Of a stretch of DNA of 34,043 bases, positions 1 to 7,575 are shown piece by piece. The notes under the pieces are model-generated. The model ran no database searches, was not told the DNA's origin, and saw only the letters and a program-made list of their open reading frames with translations. Within the stretch, counting starts at the first letter, position 1, and the number at the start of each line of letters is the position of its first letter. The DNA is from an uncultured Alphaproteobacteria bacterium (GTDB lineage Bacteria; Pseudomonadota; Alphaproteobacteria; RF32; CAG-239), in NCBI GenBank assembly GCA_934248075.1, contig CAKQKH010000013.1:1-34043 (forward strand), given 5' to 3'. A program made the position numbers and the translations under genes.

Positions 1-49
1 CGGCTATCGCCGTTCGCGCAATGACCCGCGACGGCGGCTCCGCATTGTC

Positions 50-69
50 ATTCCGGCGAAAGCCGGAAT
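50..69. repeat. Small palindromic repeat (REP-like)
   Basis: ATTCCGGC and GCCGGAAT form a perfect 8-bp stem around a GAAA tetraloop. It lies outside any gene, downstream of the flagellin. Short palindromes of this type, with a GNRA-like loop, are commonly dispersed between genes in alphaproteobacteria. Only one copy is seen here, so its repeat status is inferred from general experience. Confidence 0.5.
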
Positions 70-93
70 CCAGTAAAATATTGCCTTATAATT

Positions 94-117
94 CCTCCCC
101 TTAATTATAAGGGGAGG
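94..117. terminator. Hairpin downstream of the flagellin gene
   Basis: CCTCCCCTTA and TAAGGGGAGG form a perfect 10-bp stem with an ATTA loop, 11 bases beyond the flagellin stop codon. The minus-strand transcript would fold here, but no clear U-run follows. It could be a terminator, a 3'-end stabiliser or another dispersed palindrome. Confidence 0.45.
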
Positions 118-128
118 CTAGGTGGGGT

Positions 129-2225
129 TTAAAACAGCTTCAGCACAGCCTGCGCCGCTTGCGACGCCAGCGACAGGGAGTTGATAGCTAACTGTTGTCT
201 GGTTTGCAAGGATAACATATTAGCGGATTCTTCGTTCATGTCCGCTAGAGTCAATTTATCCGCGCCCTCGGTCAGAATATTTATCAATCGCTCGGTAAAG
301 TCTTGTCTGGTCTGGATAATGCTAAAATTGTTGCCCAATTCGCTATCCATTTTGCGCAGCGTAAACACCACCGATTTCAGCTGTTCGATACTGGTTTTAA
401 CATCGCCCAAGGTCTCCCACTGCGCCGAACCAAGCCCCAGCGCCGCCGAACTGATATCCGCGCCTTGTATCTCATAAGAACTTGTGCCAGTCTCATTGAA
501 CGTAACTTTTAGATTATCGCCTTTAAGCAGATTTATTCCCTGATAGCCGCTGTCTGAAATCAGTTGATCATAGGCGTTTAGCGCGGTATCAAATTGCTTG
601 GTATATGCGCCGACCGAGACATCCAACGCCTCCACCTCGCGGTTGCTGACCCTGATGTCGCCGCGGCTGTTCATCGCGTGCGACAATAATCGCGATTGAG
701 TTGTATAGTAGTAATCGTTAATCTCGGTGATGTTGATACCGCCAAGCCAATTGCCGTTTTCGTCCCGATAGGCGCTGTTTTGCCATTTGGAGGTACCAAT
801 GTCCTTGAGAGCGATTATAGTGGCTGAGGCGCCGTCTTCGCTAATGTGAGAGATGATGCCGACCGCTTTCTTGCTTCCGTCATAATTATCAGCCGAGCCC
901 CAGGTTTTGTCCGCGTACATAACATCGCCGATTTTTGGCGCGGCCACGCCGCTTTTACCGCCTGCGGCGGAAAGGGTTAAAGGGTCAAAACAATTTTCTA
1001 AAAGCTGACACGGCCTGACGTAATTGGTGTAATCCTTAAGGTGGCCATTACGATAGCCATCAATTATACCGAGTATCCAAGAAACGTAATTGCTACCCTC
1101 AGAAGACGACCAATACCAGCTATTGGTTAAGACTTTAGCGTCAGCGCCTTGATTTTGCAGCGTTTTTAGCGCTTGATTAATTTTATCCTTGTTGTCGCCT
1201 TTGGCTCCGCTGGTGCCGCCGCCAACGCTCATATCCATGGCGCCATAATCATAACCATACATATCGGTTAGCTCGCCAATACTAGGCAAATACCATTGAC
1301 CCTTGCCAAAATCAGCGTCGCCGGCCAAAGAGGCGTCGGGAGTATATTCCTTGCATATATACGCCGCCGCGCCGTCATTTCCAATCTGCTTGACAATCAT
1401 ATCCGTGTTGTAGCGCCCGGCCCACAGATTGGGGTTACCGTTAACCAGTTTTTGGCTGTAATCACCGCCCAAATTGATGTTTTGCGCGCTGTCTAAGCTC
1501 AATTTGCCGTCATTTAGCACCTGAATACCATACAGCCGATTGGCGGTGGTGGTACCGTTGATTGTCAGGTTGTCTATATCCGCTTTGGCGCCGGCTATGC
1601 TGATAGCCGCTCCTTGCGCCGCGCTGTTTGAATAATTTATGGTCAGTCCGCTGATCTTGACATCAGCCACAATATTAAGAGCGCTGTCGCCAACCTTGTT
1701 AACCAACTTGCCGTTGATTGTCGGATCGCTGAAACCATAGTTGCCGGCATAGGTGATGCTATGACCATTGCCAACTATCGTAGTGCCGGAAATGTTGATG
1801 TCTAACGTGTCGGTAAGAATAATATCTTCCTGCAAAGAGACAATTCCGCCTTTGTTCAATATCTGCTGAATCTCCAATGTGCTCATTGAGGAATCAATCT
1901 TATTAACCTCGCCGCCCATAATCTCGCTGGCAGACTGCGCGATAGAACTCATCTGCTCCACTAGACCCGCCGCCGTGCCTATCGCCGTGGTGGCGGTTTT
2001 TATGGTCGATACTGCTTGCCCCATGGAGTCAAGAAGCGCGTCAAGGTCGCTGGCGCGATTGTTTAAGGAACGCGCGGTATAATAAGAACTGGGATTGTCG
2101 ATTGCCGAATTAACCTTGTTGCCGGTGGCAAGTTTGTTTTGGGTAGCGCCAACCGTCCTGCTGATATTTTGCAGGCTCAACAAATTGCTCCGCATACTTG
2201 CGGTGAGGCTGATGTTGCCACTCAA
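129..2225 (-). CDS. Flagellin with inserted lectin-like variable domain (DGR target)
   Basis: This 698-residue flagellin is the target of the adjacent retroelement. Residues 1-105 match the flagellin N-terminal D0/D1 helices (SLTASMRSNLLSLQN near the start), and residues 595-698 match the C-terminal D1/D0 helices, ending VLKLF. Between them, residues 115-255 look like a parallel beta-helix (repeated short strands with TINYS/TINGT turns). Residues 260-410 are a DUF1566/C-type-lectin-like domain (WYLPSIGEL at 311, YWSSSE at 371, YVRPCQL at 402). A second related segment may lie at 430-540. The VR covers residues 371-409. The start is TTG; stop codons lie just upstream in frame, and GTGGAG about 10-13 bases upstream is a weak ribosome site. 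Typical bacterial flagellins are about 270-500 residues, so the insert is large. The flagellin fold is clear; the insert's ligand is unknown. Confidence 0.93.
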   Translation of the reverse strand: MSGNISLTASMRSNLLSLQNISRTVGATQNKLATGNKVNSAIDNPSSYYTARSLNNRASDLDALLDSMGQAVSTIKTATTAIGTAAGLVEQMSSIAQSASEIMGGEVNKIDSSMSTLEIQQILNKGGIVSLQEDIILTDTLDINISGTTIVGNGHSITYAGNYGFSDPTINGKLVNKVGDSALNIVADVKISGLTINYSNSAAQGAAISIAGAKADIDNLTINGTTTANRLYGIQVLNDGKLSLDSAQNINLGGDYSQKLVNGNPNLWAGRYNTDMIVKQIGNDGAAAYICKEYTPDASLAGDADFGKGQWYLPSIGELTDMYGYDYGAMDMSVGGGTSGAKGDNKDKINQALKTLQNQGADAKVLTNSWYWSSSEGSNYVSWILGIIDGYRNGHLKDYTNYVRPCQLLENCFDPLTLSAAGGKSGVAAPKIGDVMYADKTWGSADNYDGSKKAVGIISHISEDGASATIIALKDIGTSKWQNSAYRDENGNWLGGINITEINDYYYTTQSRLLSHAMNSRGDIRVSNREVEALDVSVGAYTKQFDTALNAYDQLISDSGYQGINLLKGDNLKVTFNETGTSSYEIQGADISSAALGLGSAQWETLGDVKTSIEQLKSVVFTLRKMDSELGNNFSIIQTRQDFTERLINILTEGADKLTLADMNEESANMLSLQTRQQLAINSLSLASQAAQAVLKLF
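953..973. other. GC-rich hairpin just downstream of the VR
   Basis: CCGCC and GGCGG (958-970) form a 5-bp stem with a TGC loop. It can be extended by TTT/AAA pairs past one bulged base. It starts about 30 bases past the VR's coding 3' end. A DNA hairpin or cruciform just after the VR aids mutagenic homing in the Bordetella phage BPP-1 DGR. Here the stem is shorter and farther away, so the role is inference. Confidence 0.35.
1000..1114 (-). repeat. DGR variable repeat (VR)
   Basis: These 115 bases align without gaps to the TR at 4016-4130. There are 18 differences, all where the coding strand of the TR has A. They change 13 residues: 377, 378, 380, 381, 384, 386, 388, 389, 391, 394, 395, 396 and 399. 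The 31 bases at the coding 3' end (1000-1030) are identical to the TR although they contain 7 template adenines, as expected for the initiation-of-mutagenic-homing (IMH) segment. Homology ends sharply on both sides. Confidence 0.96.
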
Positions 2226-2254
2226 TTTTCTCTAACTCCACTTTCGTTAATCAT
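2222..2254 (-). CDS. Possible 10-codon leader overlapping the flagellin start
   Basis: An ATG at 2252-2254 opens a 10-codon frame (MINESGVREN). Its TGA stop overlaps the flagellin TTG start (TTGA). Such an overlap could couple flagellin translation to termination on the leader, which might help a weak TTG start. The ribosome site for the leader itself is poor and the frame is too short to judge by composition. Chance is a fair alternative. Confidence 0.2.
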   Translation of the reverse strand: MINESGVREN

Positions 2255-2305
2255 CTACTTGCACTCTATTATAAACCAGACAAAATGCCAGCGATATTGG
2301 CAGTT

Positions 2306-2668
2306 TTACACAGGAAAATCTTTTTTTTGCTGTTTTTTGCGCCAGCCTTGCGCTTGTCTGGCAATGCTATCCATAAGCAAACTCAGTTGCGCCAACTTGC
2401 TGACAGACAATATATTCAGATCAACACACAAGCGCATCTCTATCTTAAGTAGCTCAAAAGATGTCAGAAAATTATCAAGATGCTGTTGGCGTTTCTCAAC
2501 CGAGACATTGGCTCCGTACAAATCTCTAAAAAGCGCCAAAGCGTCTCGCTTCATATCTTGTCCAAGCGTATATTTGTAATCGCGCGGAAATTTGGTAGTA
2601 ACTCGATAAATATCAGTTAACAATAAATATGAATCCCGATAAATCGGAAGTTGGTTATACATTACCAT
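2306..2668 (-). CDS. avd: DGR accessory variability determinant (Avd-like)
   Basis: This 120-residue helical protein has the size and pattern of the Avd/four-helix-bundle family. It has an N-terminal LPIYRDSYLLLTDIYR helix, the KFPRDYKYTLGQDMKRDAL segment typical of the family, and a basic C-terminal tail (WRKKQQKK). Avd forms a barrel-shaped pentamer that binds the reverse transcriptase and the template RNA and is needed for mutagenic homing. The start at 2668 overlaps the end of the reverse transcriptase gene by 14 bases, so the two are probably translationally coupled. A second ATG two codons downstream is also possible. The flagellin starts 80 bases further on. Confidence 0.9.
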   Translation of the reverse strand: MVMYNQLPIYRDSYLLLTDIYRVTTKFPRDYKYTLGQDMKRDALALFRDLYGANVSVEKRQQHLDNFLTSFELLKIEMRLCVDLNILSVSKLAQLSLLMDSIARQAQGWRKKQQKKDFPV

Positions 2669-3968
2669 TTTTATTTATCCCTTTCTTTTGTTTTTTGATT
2701 AATGAATTTTGGTTGCGACGCCGAGACTGCCGTTGTTGGCGAATCTGACTCTTTTTCTGTTCCAATGGACGAAACACCTTGTTTACAACCAGTTTGGAGG
2801 CATGAGGATCAAATTCTAACGCCTCACCCAGAAATGTATTGTCTATCTTATCTAAGATTCGGCAACGCAGACGATAGGTGTTATAATGACGCATTAGCCC
2901 AAGATATGAATTGGCACAAGCCATAAGCGCGCCCAGCCCGCTGAGCGTCTTCTTTAGACTACGCGCCATTTGCGCAATCATTTTGTGGACTTTATCATAT
3001 AAATTGCCTTTGCTCCGGTTGCCGATATAAATCCGATTGGGTTTTAGAACTGCGCCGATAAACCGCACCCCCTTGCTATAATGTTGCAAATAAAACTTTA
3101 GCGGATGCAAACGAAGTTTGAGCTGAGAATGTAAAAAAGAATCTATTTTTTGCCGAGCCGCAAGCAAAACATCTTTATCCCGATGAACCAGCACAAAATC
3201 ATCAACATAGCGCACATAATGCCGAAAACCCAGCTCCTCGGTAATATACTTATCCAAACGATTAAGATAAAAATTGGCAAAAATCTGCGATGTCAGATTA
3301 CCTATCGGCAATCCGCAATGGCGCGCCGACCAAAACAAACTCTTATAATAGGGCAAACCATTCCAATCAGAACGCTTGCCTTTTATAACGCAATTATCCT
3401 CAGGATTATTAAAAACAATCTGTTTGATTAGGCGCAAAAGAATCAGTTTGTCTGGTAAATGATATTTGGCATTAATAAATTCATGCAACATCTGATAGAG
3501 AATCGTCTTGTCTATACTCATAAAAAAAGAACGGATATCTAACTTGAGAATATAGCAATCTTGCGTGTAACCACAGGAGCAATCTTCTATTTTCTTTTGA
3601 AGAGCCTTAACTCCGCGCAAAGTGCCTTTGCCGCTGCGACAGCTGTAACTATCCGCAATAAACGATTCTTCAAACAATGAATTTATTTTGGAAATAACCA
3701 AATGATGAACTATGCGGTCTCGAAAATCAGCGGCAAAAACCTCTCGCTGAACCGGTTTTTTGACCACAAATGCTATTGAGCGGCCGATTCTATATGCACC
3801 GGAGTTTATATCTCGCCAAAGGCGCACCAACTCCCGCTCAAAATCCAGTTCAAAAGATATGGCGTTAACCGTGCGACGCTTGTTACGACGACACTCATAA
3901 TAAGCCCTAAAAACCTCTTCAAGAGCAATCTGCCCCGATTGGGTATGTTCAAAAAGCTCATATTGCAC
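2655..3968 (-). CDS. DGR reverse transcriptase
   Basis: This 437-residue reverse transcriptase copies the template RNA with errors at adenines; the cDNA then replaces the VR. Visible motifs are LKLDIRSFF (141-149, first catalytic Asp), GLPIGNLTSQ (219-228) and YVDDF (254-258, catalytic Asp pair). The IGNxxSQ form of motif 4 is the hallmark of DGR enzymes; group II intron and retroviral enzymes differ there. There is no maturase or endonuclease domain. The C-terminus is very rich in Lys, Arg and Gln, suitable for RNA binding. The start is GTG with GGGAAAGAG directly upstream. The TR lies 48 bases upstream, so TR RNA and enzyme are probably on one transcript. Confidence 0.95.
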   Translation of the reverse strand: MQYELFEHTQSGQIALEEVFRAYYECRRNKRRTVNAISFELDFERELVRLWRDINSGAYRIGRSIAFVVKKPVQREVFAADFRDRIVHHLVISKINSLFEESFIADSYSCRSGKGTLRGVKALQKKIEDCSCGYTQDCYILKLDIRSFFMSIDKTILYQMLHEFINAKYHLPDKLILLRLIKQIVFNNPEDNCVIKGKRSDWNGLPYYKSLFWSARHCGLPIGNLTSQIFANFYLNRLDKYITEELGFRHYVRYVDDFVLVHRDKDVLLAARQKIDSFLHSQLKLRLHPLKFYLQHYSKGVRFIGAVLKPNRIYIGNRSKGNLYDKVHKMIAQMARSLKKTLSGLGALMACANSYLGLMRHYNTYRLRCRILDKIDNTFLGEALEFDPHASKLVVNKVFRPLEQKKSQIRQQRQSRRRNQNSLIKKQKKGINKNGNV

Positions 3969-3979
3969 ATCTCTTTCCC

Positions 3980-3998
3980 AACAAACTGCAAGCTTGTT
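3980..3998. other. Hairpin in the TR-RT spacer
   Basis: AACAAAC (3980-3986) pairs with GCTTGTT (3992-3998) with one A-C mismatch. It lies between the TR and the reverse transcriptase start. In the studied Bordetella phage DGR, the spacer after the TR folds and primes cDNA synthesis. This weak hairpin may be part of such a fold. Confidence 0.25.
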
Positions 3999-4015
3999 TT
4001 TTTATCCCTTATTAA

Positions 4016-4130
4016 AAAAGCTGACACGGCCTGACGTAATTGGTGTTATCCTTATTGTTGTTATTACGATTGCCATTATTTATATTGAGTTTCCAAGAAT
4101 TGTTATTGTTATTCTCAGAAGACGACCAAT
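4016..4130 (-). repeat. DGR template repeat (TR)
   Basis: This is the invariant RNA template of the retroelement, outside any gene. In the frame of the flagellin it is dominated by AAT/AAC (Asn) codons, which is typical of templates because A-to-N changes in such codons reach many amino acids and avoid stop codons. It has 44 adenines on the coding strand: 37 in the variable part (18 are changed in the present VR) and 7 in the protected 3' segment (none changed). Confidence 0.96.
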
Positions 4131-4435
4131 CAAAAACTGCAATGCCGTCGCTGAAAATCTAAACAGCTTGCCTAAGGCAAACTGTGGACGACCCTTTTTT
4201 AATAAAAAAACGCTCTCTCTTAATAACCTTAATTATTAAAATTCTCGCATGCATTTGCTTGCATAATTATAATACCGCTCAATAGCAATATCTGCTATAA
4301 GTCGGTAACGCCAATACCGCAATATCCGGTCTGGTATTTATACACAAAAAATACTTCAAAAAAACTTTTGCGCAATTAATAGTGGAGCGATAAATTAAGA
4401 CGCGCATTCACTCTAAAAAGTAATCCGTTTTTACC
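4131..4435. other. Gene-free region upstream of the TR
   Basis: These 305 bases contain no convincing gene. They hold the leader of the DGR transcript and the trailer of the macB permease. Three hairpins can be drawn. 4164-4184 has CAG and TTGCC paired with GGCAA and CTG around TAA, 34 bases outside the TR. 4220-4239 is an AT-rich palindrome with arms TTAATAA/TTATTAA. 4273-4307 pairs TACCG/CGGTA and ATAGCA/TGCTAT. No strong promoter or U-run terminator is evident. Confidence 0.5.
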
Positions 4436-5665
4436 TTATTCATACCTCAACGCCAATATCGGATTCAGCAACGACGCCTTATAAGCCGGATAAAAACCGA
4501 AAAACAGACCGACCAGACCGGCAAAAGAAAAAGGCAGCAAGACATAACCTAAGGATACTTGCGCTGTCAAAGATGAAAATATAGAAACCAATTCAGAACC
4601 AATTAGGCCGATTGCCACTCCGAACAAACCGCCAAGCAATGAAAGCACTAAAGATTCCATCAGAAATTGCCAGCGAATATCCCAGGCTTTGGCGCCGATT
4701 GCCATGCGAATGCCGATTTCTCTGGTGCGCTCGGTTACCGAAACCAGCATGATGTTCATGATACCTATGCCGCCGACCAACAGCGAAATTGAAGCGATCG
4801 CTCCCAACAAAATGGTCATGATTTTGGTGGAATTTTCCATCATTTCCATCATCTGCGTCAGGTTCATAATCACAAAATCATCATCTTTGTTAGAACCAAG
4901 ATTATGACGTTGGCGCAAAAGCTCTTTAATCTCATCTTGCGCGGTATAAGTGCTTTGCGAATCAACCGCCTGCAACATTACAAACCGCACCTGATCGGGA
5001 AAACTTATGCCCATGACCTTTTTTTGCGCGGTGGTAACCGGAATATATACCGAATCATCTTGATCCTGCCCCATACCGCTCTGCCCGCGACTGACCAACA
5101 CCCCGATTACCTGAAACGGCATGCCTTTAATGCGAATTGTCCGCCCCAAGGGATCAACATCGCCAAACAATTCATTAACCACGGTCTGCCCCAAAATCGC
5201 CACTTTGTTGGAGTTCTTGACATCTGCCTCGCTGAACAATCGACCATAAGCCAAATCCCAATCCTTAATTTCAAACATTCGATTATCCGTGCCGGTAATT
5301 TCGGTTGACCAGTTGGCATTGCCATAAACAATTTGCGCCGTCTCGCTCAAAACCGGCGCCGCCAAACGAATTTTTTCCACCTTTTGCTGAATCGCATCAC
5401 CATCAGCGGCTTTCATGGTTGGTTGCGAGCCGTGTCCGCCTCTGGCGCCGCTGGAAGTCGCCACTCCCGAACGCACGATAATAAGGTTGGATCCCATGGT
5501 TTTCATCTCGCTTTGGATTGAGATTTGCGCGCCATTGCCAATAGCCAACATAACAATAACCGCCGCCACCCCGATGATAATCCCCAAACTGGTGAGAATA
5601 GAGCGCATTTTATTGGCCTTAATCGCGCGAATGGCAATGCTAAAAATAGTTTTAAGATCAATCAT
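4436..5665 (-). CDS. MacB-type ABC transporter permease
   Basis: This 409-residue permease belongs to the MacB/FtsX family. A first membrane helix at about 21-45 (SLGIIIGVAAVIVMLAIGNG) is followed by a large periplasmic domain (MacB_PCD, about 50-270). Three further helices lie at about 285-395, and the protein ends with the family-typical LNPILALRYE. The ATPase is a separate gene, unlike E. coli MacB where both are fused. The start overlaps the ATPase stop by 4 bases (ATGA). With the adaptor upstream it should form a mechanotransmission efflux pump that drives substrate from the periplasm through an outer-membrane channel. No channel gene is in the window. The substrate (macrolide, peptide or siderophore) cannot be told. 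Confidence 0.88.
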   Translation of the reverse strand: MIDLKTIFSIAIRAIKANKMRSILTSLGIIIGVAAVIVMLAIGNGAQISIQSEMKTMGSNLIIVRSGVATSSGARGGHGSQPTMKAADGDAIQQKVEKIRLAAPVLSETAQIVYGNANWSTEITGTDNRMFEIKDWDLAYGRLFSEADVKNSNKVAILGQTVVNELFGDVDPLGRTIRIKGMPFQVIGVLVSRGQSGMGQDQDDSVYIPVTTAQKKVMGISFPDQVRFVMLQAVDSQSTYTAQDEIKELLRQRHNLGSNKDDDFVIMNLTQMMEMMENSTKIMTILLGAIASISLLVGGIGIMNIMLVSVTERTREIGIRMAIGAKAWDIRWQFLMESLVLSLLGGLFGVAIGLIGSELVSIFSSLTAQVSLGYVLLPFSFAGLVGLFFGFYPAYKASLLNPILALRYE

Positions 5666-6351
5666 CGCCGCTTCTCCGTATCCGAATAAATCTCGCCATC
5701 AACAATTTTAATCACGCGCTGAGCATAACGAGCGATATCCTCTTCGTGGGTCACCAAAATTATCGTTCGCCCCAAATCTCGGTTCAGTTTGGTGAATAAA
5801 TCCATAATTTCCACGCTCATTTTGGTGTCCAGATTTCCGGTTGGCTCATCGGCAAATATAATCGGCGCCTCATTGACTATCGCCCGCGCAATCGCCACGC
5901 GTTGTTGCTGTCCGCCCGAAAGCTGGTTTGGCTGGTGATACATTCGCTCTCCCAACCCGACTTTATGAAGGGCTTTTTTGGCTCTTTCTACCCGCTCAGC
6001 CTCCGGCACATTGGCATAAACCATCGGCAACTCCACATTCTCCAGCGCCGATGTGCGCGATAGCAGATTAAACCCCTGAAATACAAATCCGATTTTGTGA
6101 TTACGAATATCCGCCAATTGGTCGGAAGACAAATTTTCCACCCATTCGCCGTCCAATTTATAGCGGCCGGAAGTCGGCTTGTCCAAACAGCCCAATATAT
6201 TCATCAACGTGGATTTTCCAGACCCCGACGGCCCCATTATCGCCACAAACTCTCCCTGCTCGATTTTTAGCGAAATTCCCTTAAGAATTTTCAGTTGCAT
6301 ATCCCCGAGCGGATAAGATTTGACAATTTTTTCCAGCTCAATCAATGACAT
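5662..6351 (-). CDS. MacB-type ABC transporter ATPase
   Basis: This 229-residue ATP-binding protein is of the LolD/MacB type. Seen are the Walker A GPSGSGKST (about 40-48), the Q-loop FQGFNLL, the signature LSGGQQQR (about 143-150), the Walker B IIFADEPTGNLD and the switch His in VTHEE. It powers the permease encoded directly downstream. Its start codon overlaps the stop of the adaptor gene (TAATG), and its stop overlaps the permease start, so the three genes form one tightly packed operon. Confidence 0.92.
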   Translation of the reverse strand: MSLIELEKIVKSYPLGDMQLKILKGISLKIEQGEFVAIMGPSGSGKSTLMNILGCLDKPTSGRYKLDGEWVENLSSDQLADIRNHKIGFVFQGFNLLSRTSALENVELPMVYANVPEAERVERAKKALHKVGLGERMYHQPNQLSGGQQQRVAIARAIVNEAPIIFADEPTGNLDTKMSVEIMDLFTKLNRDLGRTIILVTHEEDIARYAQRVIKIVDGEIYSDTEKRR

Positions 6352-7508
6352 TAATGCGGCATCCTCATTCTCATGGCATTTGCTTTAGCCTCATTATTTT
6401 GGTTTTCGACAATCACCTCAGTGCCGACTTTCAGCTCTTTGCCCGAAACCTCGGTAAAGTCATCATCAGAAACACCGGTTGTAACCGCCACTCTCTGAGG
6501 CTGTCCGGATTTTATAATCCACAAGCCTTTGTCTTTGTAGCGTTTGGTCTCGCCGTTGGCGTCTGTCATATAAAACCGCAACGCTTTATTGGGCGCCAAC
6601 AACACGTTTTCTTTTTGCGCCGTAATAATTTCCACATTGGCGGTCATACCGGGTTTGAGCTTAAGCTCGCGGTTATCAATCTCAATAATCACCTCATAAG
6701 TAACCACATTTGAAGTTGTAATCGGATTATTGCGCACCTGTGTTACAATGCCATAAAAAACCTCATCAGGAAAACTGTCCACACTAAACTCAACCGTTTG
6801 TCCCTCTTCCACTTTGGCGATATCAGCCTCCACCACAGAGGCCTCAATCTGCATTTTGGTCAAGTCTTCAGCCACATTAAACAAAGTCGGTGTCTGAAAA
6901 CTTGCCGCCACGGTCTGGCCGACCTCCACCTCTTTAGACACCACAATGCCGTCCACCGGAGAGATGATTTTGGTATAGCGCAAATCGATCTCCGCTTGTT
7001 GCAGCGCGGCCTCGGCCTGAGAAACCTGAGCTTGCTTTAGAGCCTTCTGCACCACGGAGTTGTCATAATCGCGTTGCGCTGATTCTAACTCCTTATCCGC
7101 CGAATACTGCGATTTGTTAAGTTTTTTAATGCGTTCCAAATGCTTTTTATAATAAATAATGTCATTATTCACCACATTGACCTCGGCTTTGGCGATATTC
7201 AACGCCGCCTGACGCTGGTCAACCGTGGCCTGAAACAAAGACGGATCAATTTGCGCCAACAGCTGCCCTTGTTTTACCGGAGAGTTATAGTCCACAAATA
7301 TCTCGGCAATTGTGCCTGAAACCTGCGTGCCGATATTCACGGTTGATATCGGATTAATAATGCCTGATGCGGTTATTTTTTGCGTAATCTCGCCTTGAGC
7401 CAGTTTTTGGATTTTGTAACCGTTTTCCGCCTGATGCGGCTGCCACATTAACCATACGCCCGCGCCAATCAACAGCGCCGCCGCCGAAACTTGTATAATT
7501 CTCGTCAT
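6351..7508 (-). CDS. MacA-like periplasmic adaptor (membrane fusion protein)
   Basis: This 385-residue HlyD/MacA-type adaptor joins an inner-membrane pump to an outer-membrane channel. An N-terminal membrane anchor (about 3-20) is followed by a first beta/lipoyl half (IGTQVSGTIAEIFVDYNSPV, QLLAQIDPS) and a coiled-coil hairpin (about 75-165). The second lipoyl half (YTKIISPVDGIVVSKEVEVG) and beta-barrel and membrane-proximal domains come next. The ATG at 7508 was chosen because GGGGAAAG precedes it at the right distance; a frame-open ATG 7 codons upstream lacks this. The tail is rich in Met and His (NAMRMRMPH), which is unusual but of unknown meaning. Confidence 0.9.
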   Translation of the reverse strand: MTRIIQVSAAALLIGAGVWLMWQPHQAENGYKIQKLAQGEITQKITASGIINPISTVNIGTQVSGTIAEIFVDYNSPVKQGQLLAQIDPSLFQATVDQRQAALNIAKAEVNVVNNDIIYYKKHLERIKKLNKSQYSADKELESAQRDYDNSVVQKALKQAQVSQAEAALQQAEIDLRYTKIISPVDGIVVSKEVEVGQTVAASFQTPTLFNVAEDLTKMQIEASVVEADIAKVEEGQTVEFSVDSFPDEVFYGIVTQVRNNPITTSNVVTYEVIIEIDNRELKLKPGMTANVEIITAQKENVLLAPNKALRFYMTDANGETKRYKDKGLWIIKSGQPQRVAVTTGVSDDDFTEVSGKELKVGTEVIVENQNNEAKANAMRMRMPH

Positions 7509-7575
7509 AACTTTCCCCTTATGCGTCAATTTAACTCCGATTATACAAGATTAAAGTTTAAAAAAAATAAATTAG

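Noticed and set aside
1115..2220. A second variable repeat in the flagellin
   Set aside because: Homology to the TR stops at 1114, and no other segment of the gene matches it.
2655..3968. Group II intron or retron reverse transcriptase
   Set aside because: No maturase or endonuclease domain, motif 4 is IGNxxSQ, and a TR/VR pair and Avd are present, so it is a DGR enzyme.
3994..4239. Plus-strand open frame across the template repeat
   Set aside because: It reads the antisense of the TR. Its Ile/Val-rich product comes from the complement of Asn codons.
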